A DNA stretch of 64,000 nt from Escherichia marmotae (GTDB lineage Bacteria; Pseudomonadota; Gammaproteobacteria; Enterobacterales; Enterobacteriaceae). A program made the position numbers and the translations under genes. Of the stretch, positions 7,784 to 16,208 are shown one piece after another; position 1 is the stretch's first letter; each line of letters opens with the position of its first letter. The stretch spans positions 3,162,001-3,226,000 of the forward strand of contig NZ_CP025979.1 in NCBI RefSeq assembly GCF_002900365.1, written 5' to 3'. Under the pieces are notes generated by a model, which saw nothing but the letters and a program-made list of their open reading frames with translations, was not told where the DNA came from and did not search any database.

Positions 7784-9204
7784 ACACCTTATTTAATCAG
7801 CCTTTGAAGGTCGTGAACGCGGGACTACACAGTTTTGCTGACAATATTCAACACGCCGGGGGAAGCGCAATTGCCCTCAACTGGCAGCCACCAGCACAAG
7901 GCGATATTGACGCTGGATTGGATCTGGCATCGTTGCTACGTCATCCACTGGTAGAAAATGCCAACCAAATCGCCATGACACGTTATCTCGAAGCACAACC
8001 CGTGCTGGTGGATGTCATGCTCGCTAAAGAGGCCATTCCAGCAATGGCTGAACAAAAACGTATTTTGCACTCTGGTCCGCCGATTGCCTGGGAAGAGATG
8101 TGTGGTCCGGTAAAAGGAGCGATTATTGGTGCCATGCTGTACGAAGGTTGGGCCACCAACCAGCAAGATGCAGAAAACCAGATAACCGCAGGCGATATCG
8201 ACCTTGCCCCTTGTCATCATTATCACGCGGTTGGCCCAATGGCAGGCATCATCAGCCCGTCAATGCCGTTATGGGTGGTAGAAAACAAAACCAACGGCCA
8301 CCGTACTTTTAGCAATTTCAATGAAGGTCTGGGTAAGGTTCTCCGTTTTGGTGCCAATAACGACGAAGTTCTCAATCGTCTGGCCTGGATGCGCGATGAG
8401 CTGGCTCCGGCAATGAAAGCAGCAATCGCACAACACGGCGAGCTGGAACTCAAGCCATTAATGGCGCAGGCGCTGCATATGGGGGATGAAGTTCATAATC
8501 GCAATGCCGCTGCTACCGGTTTGCTGATTAAGCGTCTTCTTCCGGCATTGCTGGCCAGCTCTCTTCCACAAGAACATATCCAGCGCGCCGTGGCATTTAT
8601 CACCAGTAACGATCACTTCTTCCTTAATCTGTCGATGGCTGCCTGCAAAGCGATGATGGATGCCGCCGCCAATGTACCGTTCAGTTCAATGGTTACGGTA
8701 ATGGCGCGTAACGGGGTGAATTTTGGTATTCGGCTTTCCGGTACTGGCGATCGCTGGTTCCAGGCTCCCGCCAATGCAGTTGAAGGTCTGTTCTTCCCCG
8801 GATTTGGCGTTGACGACGCCGCTGCTGACCTGGGCGATAGCGCAATTACCGAAACCGCAGGTGTGGGTGGCTTCGCGATGGCGTCATCTCCGGCGATCGT
8901 CAAATTTGTGGGAGGCACCCCTGCCGATGCCACCAATAACAGCCGCCGGATGCAGGCAATCACCCTCGGCGGCAATCCCGCATTTACACTTCCGGCTCTC
9001 AATTTTGCCCCCACCGCAGCAGGGATTGATGCGCGTAAAGTGACCGACCGCGGCATTTTACCGGTCATCAATACGGGTATCGCCCACAAACAAGCGGGGG
9101 TCGGGCAAATTGGTGCCGGGATCACCACTGCGCCAATGGCCTGTTTTGTCGCCGCTGTACGTGCACTGGCTGAGATCGTCGCAAAGGAGAATCATCATGG
9201 TTAA
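7780..9204 (+). CDS. DUF1116 protein, YahG/YlbE(AllG)-like, probable carbamoyltransferase subunit
   Basis: A 474-residue DUF1116 protein (YahG is about 472). The start is the ATG inside the ATGA overlap with the FdrA-like gene; an in-frame extension further upstream would lie entirely inside that gene. Conserved-looking blocks include GPPIAWEEMCGPVKGA near residue 103, HNRNAAATGLLIKRL near 236 and glycine-rich segments near 370 and 440. YlbE (AllG) is one of the three proteins of the K-12 oxamate carbamoyltransferase. It overlaps the carbamate kinase start by 8 bases. Coupling on both sides suggests fixed stoichiometry. Confidence 0.85.
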   Translation: MNTLFNQPLKVVNAGLHSFADNIQHAGGSAIALNWQPPAQGDIDAGLDLASLLRHPLVENANQIAMTRYLEAQPVLVDVMLAKEAIPAMAEQKRILHSGPPIAWEEMCGPVKGAIIGAMLYEGWATNQQDAENQITAGDIDLAPCHHYHAVGPMAGIISPSMPLWVVENKTNGHRTFSNFNEGLGKVLRFGANNDEVLNRLAWMRDELAPAMKAAIAQHGELELKPLMAQALHMGDEVHNRNAAATGLLIKRLLPALLASSLPQEHIQRAVAFITSNDHFFLNLSMAACKAMMDAAANVPFSSMVTVMARNGVNFGIRLSGTGDRWFQAPANAVEGLFFPGFGVDDAAADLGDSAITETAGVGGFAMASSPAIVKFVGGTPADATNNSRRMQAITLGGNPAFTLPALNFAPTAAGIDARKVTDRGILPVINTGIAHKQAGVGQIGAGITTAPMACFVAAVRALAEIVAKENHHG

Positions 9205-10153
9205 GCCTCTGGCTGTTGTCGCGGTTGGCGGCAATGCGCTCATCCAAGACGATCAGCACAATAGTATCCCCGATCAATATGTTGCAGTGATGGAAAGCGT
9301 GCAGCATATCGTTGATATGGTTGAAGCCGGATGGGATCTGGTGCTAACCCACGGTAATGGGCCGCAGGTGGGCTTTATTCTGCGCCGCTCAGAACTTGCC
9401 AGTAACGAAGTTTCTCCGGTTCCGCTTGATTACGCCGTGGGTGATACACAAGGTGCTATTGGCTACATGTTCCAGAAGGCACTGCATAACGAACTGGCTC
9501 GCCGTGGCATAAACAAACCGGTAATTGCGCTGGTGACACAAACGCGAGTCAACCCACATGACGATGCTTTCACCAGCCCCAGTAAACCGATTGGCGCATT
9601 TCTCGATGAAGTAACGGCTCAACAACGCCAACAACAACTCGGCTGGACTCTGATGGAGGATGCCGGGCGCGGATGGCGGCGTACGGTTCCCTCTCCTGCG
9701 CCACTGGAAATTATTGAACATGGCACCATCGCTCATCTGGTGCGCCAGGGATATCTGGTCATTGCCTGCGGCGGTGGTGGTATTCCGGTGGTGCGAGACG
9801 GGCAACAACTGAAAGGTGTGGAAGCTGTGATCGATAAAGATCTGGCCTCCGCGCTGCTCGCCAGTCAGTTGGCCGCGGATCTACTGGTGATCCCCACCGG
9901 TGTAGAAAAAGTGGCGATTAACTTTGGTACACCACAACAACAGTGGCTCGATGCTATCAGCGTTGCCGAAGCACAAACGCTGTTGCGGGAAGGTCAATTT
10001 GGTATCGGCAGTATGCAACCAAAAGTGGAAGCCATTGTTGATTTCATCAATACCAGCCTGCAACAAGGCAAACAGGCCAGCGGCCTGATTACTTCACCGC
10101 AAACCATAAAAGCAGCCCTTTCGCATCAGAGCGGCACATGGATAACCCTTTAA
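9197..10153 (+). CDS. Carbamate kinase (ArcC/YahI/YbcF-like)
   Basis: A 318-residue amino-acid-kinase-fold protein (YahI is 316). It catalyses carbamoyl phosphate + ADP to carbamate + ATP, the energy-yielding end of carbamoyl transfer pathways. Motifs seen: AVVAVGGNALIQ at residue 5, LTHGNGPQVG near 53, ALVTQTRVNPHDDAF near 110, IACGGGGIPVV near 190 and VIDKDLASALLA near 210. The ATG at 9197 follows AAAGGAGA and was chosen over an upstream in-frame start inside the preceding gene. It overlaps the DUF1116 gene by 8 bases. It is a catabolic kinase here because the neighbours make carbamoyl phosphate. Confidence 0.92.
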   Translation: MVKPLAVVAVGGNALIQDDQHNSIPDQYVAVMESVQHIVDMVEAGWDLVLTHGNGPQVGFILRRSELASNEVSPVPLDYAVGDTQGAIGYMFQKALHNELARRGINKPVIALVTQTRVNPHDDAFTSPSKPIGAFLDEVTAQQRQQQLGWTLMEDAGRGWRRTVPSPAPLEIIEHGTIAHLVRQGYLVIACGGGGIPVVRDGQQLKGVEAVIDKDLASALLASQLAADLLVIPTGVEKVAINFGTPQQQWLDAISVAEAQTLLREGQFGIGSMQPKVEAIVDFINTSLQQGKQASGLITSPQTIKAALSHQSGTWITL

Positions 10154-10169
10154 TTCTCTGGAGAACTCA

Positions 10170-10559
10170 ATGACTACAACACTTTTAGCCGTTAACGGAA
10201 CGCTGATGCGCGGCCTGGAACTCAACCCAAATATGCAAAAAGCAGGCGGCATTTTTGTCCGTGAAGACCGAACTGACGCCCATTACCGGTTGTGGAGTAT
10301 TAACGATCGCCATCCGGGAATGATTCGCGTGAATGAAGGGGGAACACACGTCGACGTAGAAATTTGGCAACTGCCACTGGCCAGTTTTGCCGCTCTATTA
10401 ATGAGCGAACCTGCTGGACTGGCAATTGGCAAAATCAAACTTGCCGATGGTAGCGAAGTGCTGGGCGTACTGGCAGAAAACTGGCTGACGGAAGGCCAAC
10501 GGGAAATTACAGAACTGGGTAGCTGGCGCAAATACACCGGGCATTTTCATACTGTGTAA
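10170..10559 (+). CDS. Stand-alone allophanate-hydrolase C-terminal-type domain protein
   Basis: A 129-residue protein that looks like the C-terminal domain of allophanate hydrolase (AtzF/DUR1 type) without the amidase part: LLAVNGTLMRGLELN at the start, YRLWSINDRHPGMIRV near residue 33, DVEIWQLP near 58, and GIGKIKLADG near 87. That domain has a gamma-glutamylcyclotransferase-like fold and in AtzF-type enzymes acts on the N-carboxycarbamate product. Its free-standing presence beside a biuret-hydrolase-like amidase is consistent with ureide chemistry. A Shine-Dalgarno (TGGAGA) precedes the ATG. The reaction here is unknown. Confidence 0.75.
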   Translation: MTTTLLAVNGTLMRGLELNPNMQKAGGIFVREDRTDAHYRLWSINDRHPGMIRVNEGGTHVDVEIWQLPLASFAALLMSEPAGLAIGKIKLADGSEVLGVLAENWLTEGQREITELGSWRKYTGHFHTV

Positions 10560-10584
10560 CGCGCATTTATAAAGGGAACATACT

Positions 10585-11808
10585 ATGCGTAAAAAAGAAG
10601 AGAATCTGAATACGGCATCAGGATTGCGTATTGCCATGATTTTGCTGGGTATTGCCGTCACACCTGTGCTGTTGTCATCCTCAAGCCTCGGCAATCAACT
10701 TTCCAGCGGCAGTTTAATTAGCGTCGTATTGTTAGGCGGCGTCATTCTGACCTTACTTTCTACCATCACCATTAGCGTTGGAGAAAAAGCCCGCCTGCCA
10801 ACGTATGGCATTGTGAAATATTCGTTTGGCGAAAAAGGGGCCATTGCCATTAACATTTTGATGGCGATAAGTCTGTTCGGCTGGATTGCCGTTACCGCCA
10901 ATATGTTTGGTCATTCGGTACATGACTTACTGGCCCAGCATGGGCTGGAAGTTCCACTGGCACTGTTAGTGGCGCTTGGTTGTGTCATTTTTGTCGCCTC
11001 TACGGCATTTGGTTTTGCCGTTCTGGGAAAAATTGCCCAGATTGCCGTGCCAGTTATCGCGCTGGTGCTGTGTTACATCCTCTATGTGGCAACCCATACC
11101 GAAGTAGCAGCACCAGCAGCGATAGTGGAGATGAATACGGGTGTCGCCGTTTCCACCGTTGTTGGTACGATTATTGTACTGGTTGCCACACTGCCTGATT
11201 TCGGTAGCTTTGTGCATAACCGCAAACATGCGCTGATTGCCTCAGGCGTGACGTTTCTGGTTGCCTACCCTCTGCTCTACTGGGCGGGTGCAACGCCGAG
11301 CGCCATTAGCGGTCAGGGATCTTTACTGGGTGCAATGGCGGTATTCGGTGCGGTTCTGCCCGCGGCGCTGTTATTGATTTTCGCCTGCGTCACCGGTAAC
11401 GCGGGCAATATGTTCCAGGGCACGCTGGTGGTTTCCACGCTGCTTACCCGCTTTCCAAAATGGCAGATTACCGTGGCGCTGGGTATCCTTTCCGCCATCG
11501 TAGGCAGTCTGGATATTATGGCGTGGTTTATTCCGTTTCTGCTGTTCCTCGGTATCGCCACGCCACCCGTTGCCGGAATTTATATCGCTGACTTTTTCCT
11601 TTATCGCCGTAATGGCTATCAAGAGTCAGTATTAGCCCAGGAGTCACAGATTAAAGTGCTGACATTCGCAGCCTGGATCATAGGCGCTGCGGTTGGCTTT
11701 ATGACGGTAAAAGGCTTATTCACCCTGACGACGATCCCTTCGGTGGACTCTATTCTGGTGGCATGCATCGCGTATGCGATTCTCAGTCGGGTAAGTCAAC
11801 ACCGCTAA
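10585..11808 (+). CDS. NCS1-family cytosine-permease-like transporter
   Basis: A 407-residue integral membrane protein with about 12 hydrophobic segments from residue 13 to the C-terminus. It resembles CodB-type nucleobase:cation symporters: SVGEKARLPTYGIVKYSFGEKG near residue 66, then FGWIAVTANMFGHSV near 97 and GNAGNMFQGTLVVST near 270. The family imports nucleobases, allantoin, hydantoins and similar small nitrogen heterocycles, which fits the catabolic enzymes upstream. It is 25 bases after the preceding gene with an AAGGGAA ribosome-binding site. The cargo cannot be read from the sequence. Confidence 0.85.
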   Translation: MRKKEENLNTASGLRIAMILLGIAVTPVLLSSSSLGNQLSSGSLISVVLLGGVILTLLSTITISVGEKARLPTYGIVKYSFGEKGAIAINILMAISLFGWIAVTANMFGHSVHDLLAQHGLEVPLALLVALGCVIFVASTAFGFAVLGKIAQIAVPVIALVLCYILYVATHTEVAAPAAIVEMNTGVAVSTVVGTIIVLVATLPDFGSFVHNRKHALIASGVTFLVAYPLLYWAGATPSAISGQGSLLGAMAVFGAVLPAALLLIFACVTGNAGNMFQGTLVVSTLLTRFPKWQITVALGILSAIVGSLDIMAWFIPFLLFLGIATPPVAGIYIADFFLYRRNGYQESVLAQESQIKVLTFAAWIIGAAVGFMTVKGLFTLTTIPSVDSILVACIAYAILSRVSQHR

Positions 11809-11836
11809 TTCCTGGGTATACTCAAGCAATGATTAC

Positions 11837-11860
11837 GGCTGAATCTGGAGTGATTCAGCC
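11837..11860 (+). terminator. Perfect 9-bp hairpin between the permease and LysR genes
   Basis: GGCTGAATC (11837-11845) and GATTCAGCC (11852-11860) form a perfect stem with a 6-base loop, 28 bases after the permease stop. No T-run follows, so termination would be weak. It could reduce read-through into the regulator gene or protect the 3' end of the operon message. Confidence 0.45.
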
Positions 11861-11885
11861 ACTTTACCACTGACCAGGGAGCCTT

Positions 11886-12782
11886 ATGTTCATCTCAGAC
11901 GAAACGCTTCGTGTTATTCATCTGGTCGCCAGACACCAGAGCATTACCACCGCAGCCGAGCAGTTAAATAAAGTTCCTTCCGCCATCAGCTACACCATTA
12001 AGAAAGCGGAAGAGAGTCTGAGCGTTGAACTGTTCATTCGTAAGGGACGCTATATTGAATTATCTCCGGCCGGGAGTTACTTCATCGAACATAGCAAAAC
12101 TATTCTGGGCGACCTGGAAGCATTAAAGCGCAACACAGTGCTGATTCACGATGGTATTGAACGTGAACTGACAATTGCGGTGAACAATATTATTCCTGGT
12201 GATTTGCTGGTGGCATTCATTCGAGATTTTGAACGGCAATTCACATCAACAACACTGACGGTAGATCTTGAGGTATACAACGGCTGCTGGGATGCGCTGT
12301 ACAGTAAGCGTGCCGATCTGGTCTACGGTGCTCCTCATGCAGTGCCAAGCAGTGAAGGCATCATTAGCGAACCGGTCGGACAAATGGAATGGGATTTTGT
12401 CGTCAGCCCACTCCACCCACTGGCAGCGAAGCGGCATCCATTAGAAAACAGTGAATTGCGTCATTATCCGGCGGTTTGTATCCGCGATACCTCCGTTAAT
12501 TTCCCCCCGATGCAAGCCTGGCTACTGGAAGGACAAAAACCCATTTTTGTTCCTGACTTCACTACGGCAATCGCCTTAATAGAACAAAACGTCGGTATTG
12601 GTTATATTCCACATCATCTGGCATTGCCGTTATTAAATAGCGATAAATTACTGAAAAAGCCGATGCGCGAACATAAACACGCCATCAAGTTATTTCTTGC
12701 CGCTCGTTCCGATGGTATGGGCAAAGCCTGTCAGTGGTGCATTGAGTATTTAAGAAATCCGCAATTAATTTTCTGCTCCTGA
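11886..12782 (+). CDS. LysR-family transcriptional regulator, AllS-like
   Basis: A 298-residue LysR-type regulator. The N-terminal winged helix-turn-helix is clear (VARHQSITTAAEQLNKVPSA, near residues 13-32), then ISYTIKKAEESL and a periplasmic-binding-type effector domain. It resembles AllS, activator of the allantoin genes: the segments HDGIERELTIAVNNI near residue 88 and VYNGCWDAL near 130 have counterparts there. Unusually for the family it is on the same strand as the operon it probably controls, at its distal end, with a 77-base gap that may hold its own promoter. Control of this operon is inference. Confidence 0.85.
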   Translation: MFISDETLRVIHLVARHQSITTAAEQLNKVPSAISYTIKKAEESLSVELFIRKGRYIELSPAGSYFIEHSKTILGDLEALKRNTVLIHDGIERELTIAVNNIIPGDLLVAFIRDFERQFTSTTLTVDLEVYNGCWDALYSKRADLVYGAPHAVPSSEGIISEPVGQMEWDFVVSPLHPLAAKRHPLENSELRHYPAVCIRDTSVNFPPMQAWLLEGQKPIFVPDFTTAIALIEQNVGIGYIPHHLALPLLNSDKLLKKPMREHKHAIKLFLAARSDGMGKACQWCIEYLRNPQLIFCS

Positions 12783-12810
12783 AGATCCACTTAATACCAG
12801 GCACATATAG

Positions 12811-12838
12811 CAAAATGGCTTCCAGTGCTGGAAGCCAT
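12811..12838 (-). terminator. Terminator of metE (possibly bidirectional)
   Basis: An 11-bp perfect stem (ATGGCTTCCAG / CTGGAAGCCAT, 12815-12825 with 12828-12838) lies between the convergent LysR and metE genes. On the minus strand it is followed by TTTTG, as expected for metE termination. The hairpin can also stop the accessory operon transcript from the other side. Confidence 0.75.
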
Positions 12839-12875
12839 CATCGTACTGCAATTTACAGTGACTCGTTAATACTCA

Positions 12876-15137
12876 TCACCCCCGACGCAAGTTCTGCGCC
12901 GCCTGCACCATGTTCGCCAGTGCCGCGCGGGTTTCTGGCCAACCACGCGTTTTCAGGCCGCAGTCCGGGTTAACCCACAGGCGCTCTGCCGGAATACGTT
13001 GTGCCGCTTTCTTCAGCAGGGATTCAATCCATTCCACGCTCGGTACGTTTGGCGAGTGAATGTCATAGACGCCAGGACCGATTTCATTCGGATAATCAAA
13101 CTCTTCAAACGACTCCAGCAACTCCATGTCGGAACGCGAGGTTTCAATGGTAATGACGTCTGCGTCCAGCGCCGCAATCGAATCCATGATGTCGTTGAAC
13201 TCGCAATAACACATGTGGGTGTGAATTTGCGTTTCATCCTTCGCCACGGCGGCGTTGATACGGAAGGCCTCTACGCCCCACTGGAGATAGGCATCCCAGT
13301 CGCTGCGACGCAGCGGTAAACCTTCGCGCAGTGCCGGTTCGTCAATCTGGATGATGCCAATTCCAGCGGCTTCCAGATCCGCCACTTCATCACGCAGCGC
13401 CAAAGCGATCTGTTTAGCGATGGTTTCACGGCTGACATCTTCACGCGGGAACGACCAGCAGAGAATCGTCACCGGCCCCGTCAGCATCCCTTTCACCGGT
13501 TTGTCAGTCAGCGATTGCGCATACTTTGCCCACTCAACGGTAATCGGCGCCGGACGGCTAACGTCACCAATGACAATCGGCGGCTTAACGCAGCGGGAAC
13601 CGTAGCTCTGTACCCAACCGTTTTGTGTGAAGACAAAACCGTCGAGATGCTCGCCAAAGTATTCCACCATGTCGTTACGTTCAGCTTCGCCGTGCACCAG
13701 CACATCCAATCCCAAACGTTCCTGCTCAACAATGGTCTGCTTGATATGTTCCGCAATACCCGTGCGGTAGTTGTTGGCGTCAAGATTGCCCTTTTTGAAA
13801 TCCAGACGCAGGGTACGAATTTCCGTGGTTTGCGGGAAGGAACCAATCGTGGTGGTCGGCCATGCGGGCAGTTTAAAACGCGCACGCTGGGCTTCAGCAC
13901 GCACTTCATAGACATTCGCACGCTGACTGTCCTGGGCGGTAATGGCTGCCAGACGTTTTTCTACCGCCGGATTATGTACGCGGGTTGAGTGACGGCGCGC
14001 CTGAATCGGTGCGCTCCACTCTGCCAGAGCTGCCGTGTCACCACTGTTCAACGCATCGCGTAGCAGTGCCAGTTCATGACATTTTTGCAGGGCGAAGGCA
14101 AACCAGCTTTTCACTTCTGCATCAAGGCGCGTTTCCACGCTCAGGTCGATAGGGCTATGAAGCAGTGAGCAGGAAGATGCCACCCATAAATCACGTTTAC
14201 CGACAATGTCCTTAATTTGCGCATATTTCTCGGTGAGATCGGCGCGCCAGACGTTACGACCATTGACCAGTCCGGCAGACAGCAGCCAGTCAGAAGGCAG
14301 GCGCTTGTGTAGTTCTGCTACATCATCTTTGCCATGTACGAGGTCGACATGCAGACCCTGAACAGGCAGCGCAGTAATCGTGTCGAGGTTCGGTGTTACG
14401 CCTTCAAAATAGGTGGTCAACAGCAGTTTCACCTGCCCCTGCAGTGCATCGTAAGCAGGTTTATACGCGTCCAGCCACGCCTGCGGCAGTTCCAGTACCA
14501 GCGCCGGTTCGTCGATCTGTACCCACTCAATGCCACGTTTTGCCAGTTCCGCCAGAACTTGCTGATAAACCGGCAGAATGTCATTCAGCAGACTCAGGCG
14601 ATCAAACTGTTCACCTTTCACTTTGCCCAGCCACAGGTAGGTGACCGGTCCCAGTAGCACAGGCTTCACCTTGTGGCCCCGCGCCTGCGCCTCATCCACT
14701 TCATCCAGCAACTGCGTCCAGGTCAGTTTGAATTGCTGCCCTTTAACGAACTCCGGCACCATGTAGTGATAGTTGGTGTTAAACCATTTGGTCATTTCCG
14801 CCGCCGCCGCAGGTTCGCCAGTTGGCGCACGTCCACGACCAATACGGAAAAGGGTGTCGATATCTACAGAACCATCTTTGTTCTGATGACGCGCCGGAAC
14901 GTTACCCAGCAACAGGCTGGTGGTCAGAACATGATCGTACCAGGCAAAGTCGCCCACCGGCAGCAAGTCGATACCGGCCTGCTTTTGTTGATCCCAGTGA
15001 CGGGCACGCAATTCACGCCCCACCGCCAGTAATTCTTCACGCGTGGAGTTCCCCGCCCAATAACTTTCTTGTGCTTTTTTCAGCTCGCGACGCAGGCCAA
15101 CGCGAGGAAAACCGAGGGTGTGATTAAGAATTGTCAT
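12876..15137 (-). CDS. metE: MetE, cobalamin-independent methionine synthase
   Basis: A 753-residue protein, the exact E. coli length. It transfers the methyl group of 5-methyltetrahydropteroyl-triglutamate to homocysteine. Zinc ligands are visible in the C-terminal half: His and Cys in IHTHMCYCEF (near 641-643) and Cys in NPDCGLKTRGW (near 726). The N-terminus MTILNHTLGFPRVG is typical. It is divergent from metR with MetJ boxes in between; expression is repressed by MetJ-SAM and activated by MetR-homocysteine in E. coli. Confidence 0.98.
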   Translation of the reverse strand: MTILNHTLGFPRVGLRRELKKAQESYWAGNSTREELLAVGRELRARHWDQQKQAGIDLLPVGDFAWYDHVLTTSLLLGNVPARHQNKDGSVDIDTLFRIGRGRAPTGEPAAAAEMTKWFNTNYHYMVPEFVKGQQFKLTWTQLLDEVDEAQARGHKVKPVLLGPVTYLWLGKVKGEQFDRLSLLNDILPVYQQVLAELAKRGIEWVQIDEPALVLELPQAWLDAYKPAYDALQGQVKLLLTTYFEGVTPNLDTITALPVQGLHVDLVHGKDDVAELHKRLPSDWLLSAGLVNGRNVWRADLTEKYAQIKDIVGKRDLWVASSCSLLHSPIDLSVETRLDAEVKSWFAFALQKCHELALLRDALNSGDTAALAEWSAPIQARRHSTRVHNPAVEKRLAAITAQDSQRANVYEVRAEAQRARFKLPAWPTTTIGSFPQTTEIRTLRLDFKKGNLDANNYRTGIAEHIKQTIVEQERLGLDVLVHGEAERNDMVEYFGEHLDGFVFTQNGWVQSYGSRCVKPPIVIGDVSRPAPITVEWAKYAQSLTDKPVKGMLTGPVTILCWSFPREDVSRETIAKQIALALRDEVADLEAAGIGIIQIDEPALREGLPLRRSDWDAYLQWGVEAFRINAAVAKDETQIHTHMCYCEFNDIMDSIAALDADVITIETSRSDMELLESFEEFDYPNEIGPGVYDIHSPNVPSVEWIESLLKKAAQRIPAERLWVNPDCGLKTRGWPETRAALANMVQAAQNLRRG

Positions 15138-15167
15138 TATATGCCCCTTATGGAATTTTTAGTATTT

Positions 15168-15191
15168 AGACGTCCAGATGTTTACACATCC
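15168..15191. promoter_or_regulatory. MetJ operator (three adjacent met boxes) in the metE-metR intergenic region
   Basis: Three contiguous 8-mers AGACGTCC, AGATGTTT and ACACATCC resemble the met box AGACGTCT. They lie 31-54 bases from the metE start, in the divergent promoter region. MetJ with S-adenosylmethionine is known to repress both metE and metR from here. Confidence 0.8.
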
Positions 15192-15242
15192 ATAATTGGC
15201 GGTTACTGTATATTCCTCAAGCGCAAATTATTCATGCCGAAG

Positions 15243-15255
15243 TGAAGGACTTTCA
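15243..15255 (+). promoter_or_regulatory. Possible MetR-type box at the metR start
   Basis: TGAAGGACTTTCA fits the MetR consensus TGAA-N5-TTCA. It overlaps the metR Shine-Dalgarno and the first base of the start codon, so it may be coincidental. The functional MetR sites for metE are expected elsewhere in this intergenic region. Confidence 0.3.
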
Positions 15256-16208
15256 TGATCGAAGTAAAACACCTGAAAACGCTACAAGCGTTGCGGAACT
15301 GCGGCTCGCTCGCAGCCGCTGCGGCGACGTTGCATCAGACGCAATCCGCCCTGTCTCACCAGTTTAGCGATCTGGAACAACGTCTTGGCTTCCGGCTATT
15401 TGTGCGTAAAAGCCAGCCGCTACGCTTTACGCCGCAGGGAGAAATCCTGTTACAACTGGCAAACCAGGTACTGCCGCAAATCAGTCAGGCACTGCAAGCC
15501 TGCAATGAACCGCAGCAGACTCGCCTGCGTATCGCCATCGAATGTCATAGCTGTATTCAGTGGCTGACGCCCGCGTTAGAAAACTTTCATAAGAACTGGC
15601 CGCAGGTCGAGACGGATTTTAAATCGGGCGTAACCTTTGACCCGCAGCCCGCGTTGCAACAGGGCGAGCTGGATCTGGTGATGACATCCGATATTCTGCC
15701 GCGCAGTGGCCTGCATTACTCGCCAATGTTCGATTATGAAGTGCGTCTGGTGTTAGCACCTGACCATCCACTGGCTGCGAAAACGCGGATCACGCCGGAA
15801 GATCTCGCCAGCGAGACGCTGTTAATTTATCCGGTGCAGCGTAGCCGACTGGATGTCTGGCGGCATTTTCTTCAGCCCGCAGGCGTCAGTCCGTCACTGA
15901 AAAGCGTCGATAACACCTTATTGTTGATTCAGATGGTTGCCGCGCGGATGGGTATTGCCGCCCTGCCGCATTGGGTGGTGGAGAGCTTTGAACGCCAGGG
16001 TTTGGTAGTGACTAAAACCCTTGGCGAAGGATTGTGGAGCCGACTGTACGCCGCCGTTCGCGATGGCGAGCAGCGTCAGCCGGTTACGGAAGCGTTTATT
16101 CGCTCAACGCGCAATCACGCCTGCGATCATCTGCCGTTTGTGAAGAGCGCGGAGCGACCCACTTACGATGCACCCACAGTGAGGCCAGGATCACCAGCGC
16201 GCCTGTAA
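15255..16208 (+). CDS. metR: MetR, LysR-family activator of methionine genes
   Basis: A 317-residue LysR-type regulator, full length. The helix-turn-helix is at residues 17-37 (CGSLAAAAATLHQTQSALSH), and the rest is the effector domain that senses homocysteine. It activates metE and metH and is itself repressed by MetJ. A Shine-Dalgarno (TGAAGGAC) precedes the ATG. Its last 113 bases overlap the 3' end of the convergent yigM gene, so both C-termini are encoded on opposite strands of the same DNA. Confidence 0.97.
   Translation: MIEVKHLKTLQALRNCGSLAAAAATLHQTQSALSHQFSDLEQRLGFRLFVRKSQPLRFTPQGEILLQLANQVLPQISQALQACNEPQQTRLRIAIECHSCIQWLTPALENFHKNWPQVETDFKSGVTFDPQPALQQGELDLVMTSDILPRSGLHYSPMFDYEVRLVLAPDHPLAAKTRITPEDLASETLLIYPVQRSRLDVWRHFLQPAGVSPSLKSVDNTLLLIQMVAARMGIAALPHWVVESFERQGLVVTKTLGEGLWSRLYAAVRDGEQRQPVTEAFIRSTRNHACDHLPFVKSAERPTYDAPTVRPGSPARL

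Noticed and set aside
9110..9196. Longer N-terminus for the carbamate kinase
   Set aside because: The extra 29 codons lie wholly within the DUF1116 gene and are not kinase-like; ATG 9197 has a good ribosome-binding site.
4345..12838. Accessory operon considered as a mobile element or prophage remnant
   Set aside because: No integrase, transposase, tRNA end or flanking direct repeats were found. It looks like an allelic gain by homologous recombination, or a loss in K-12.
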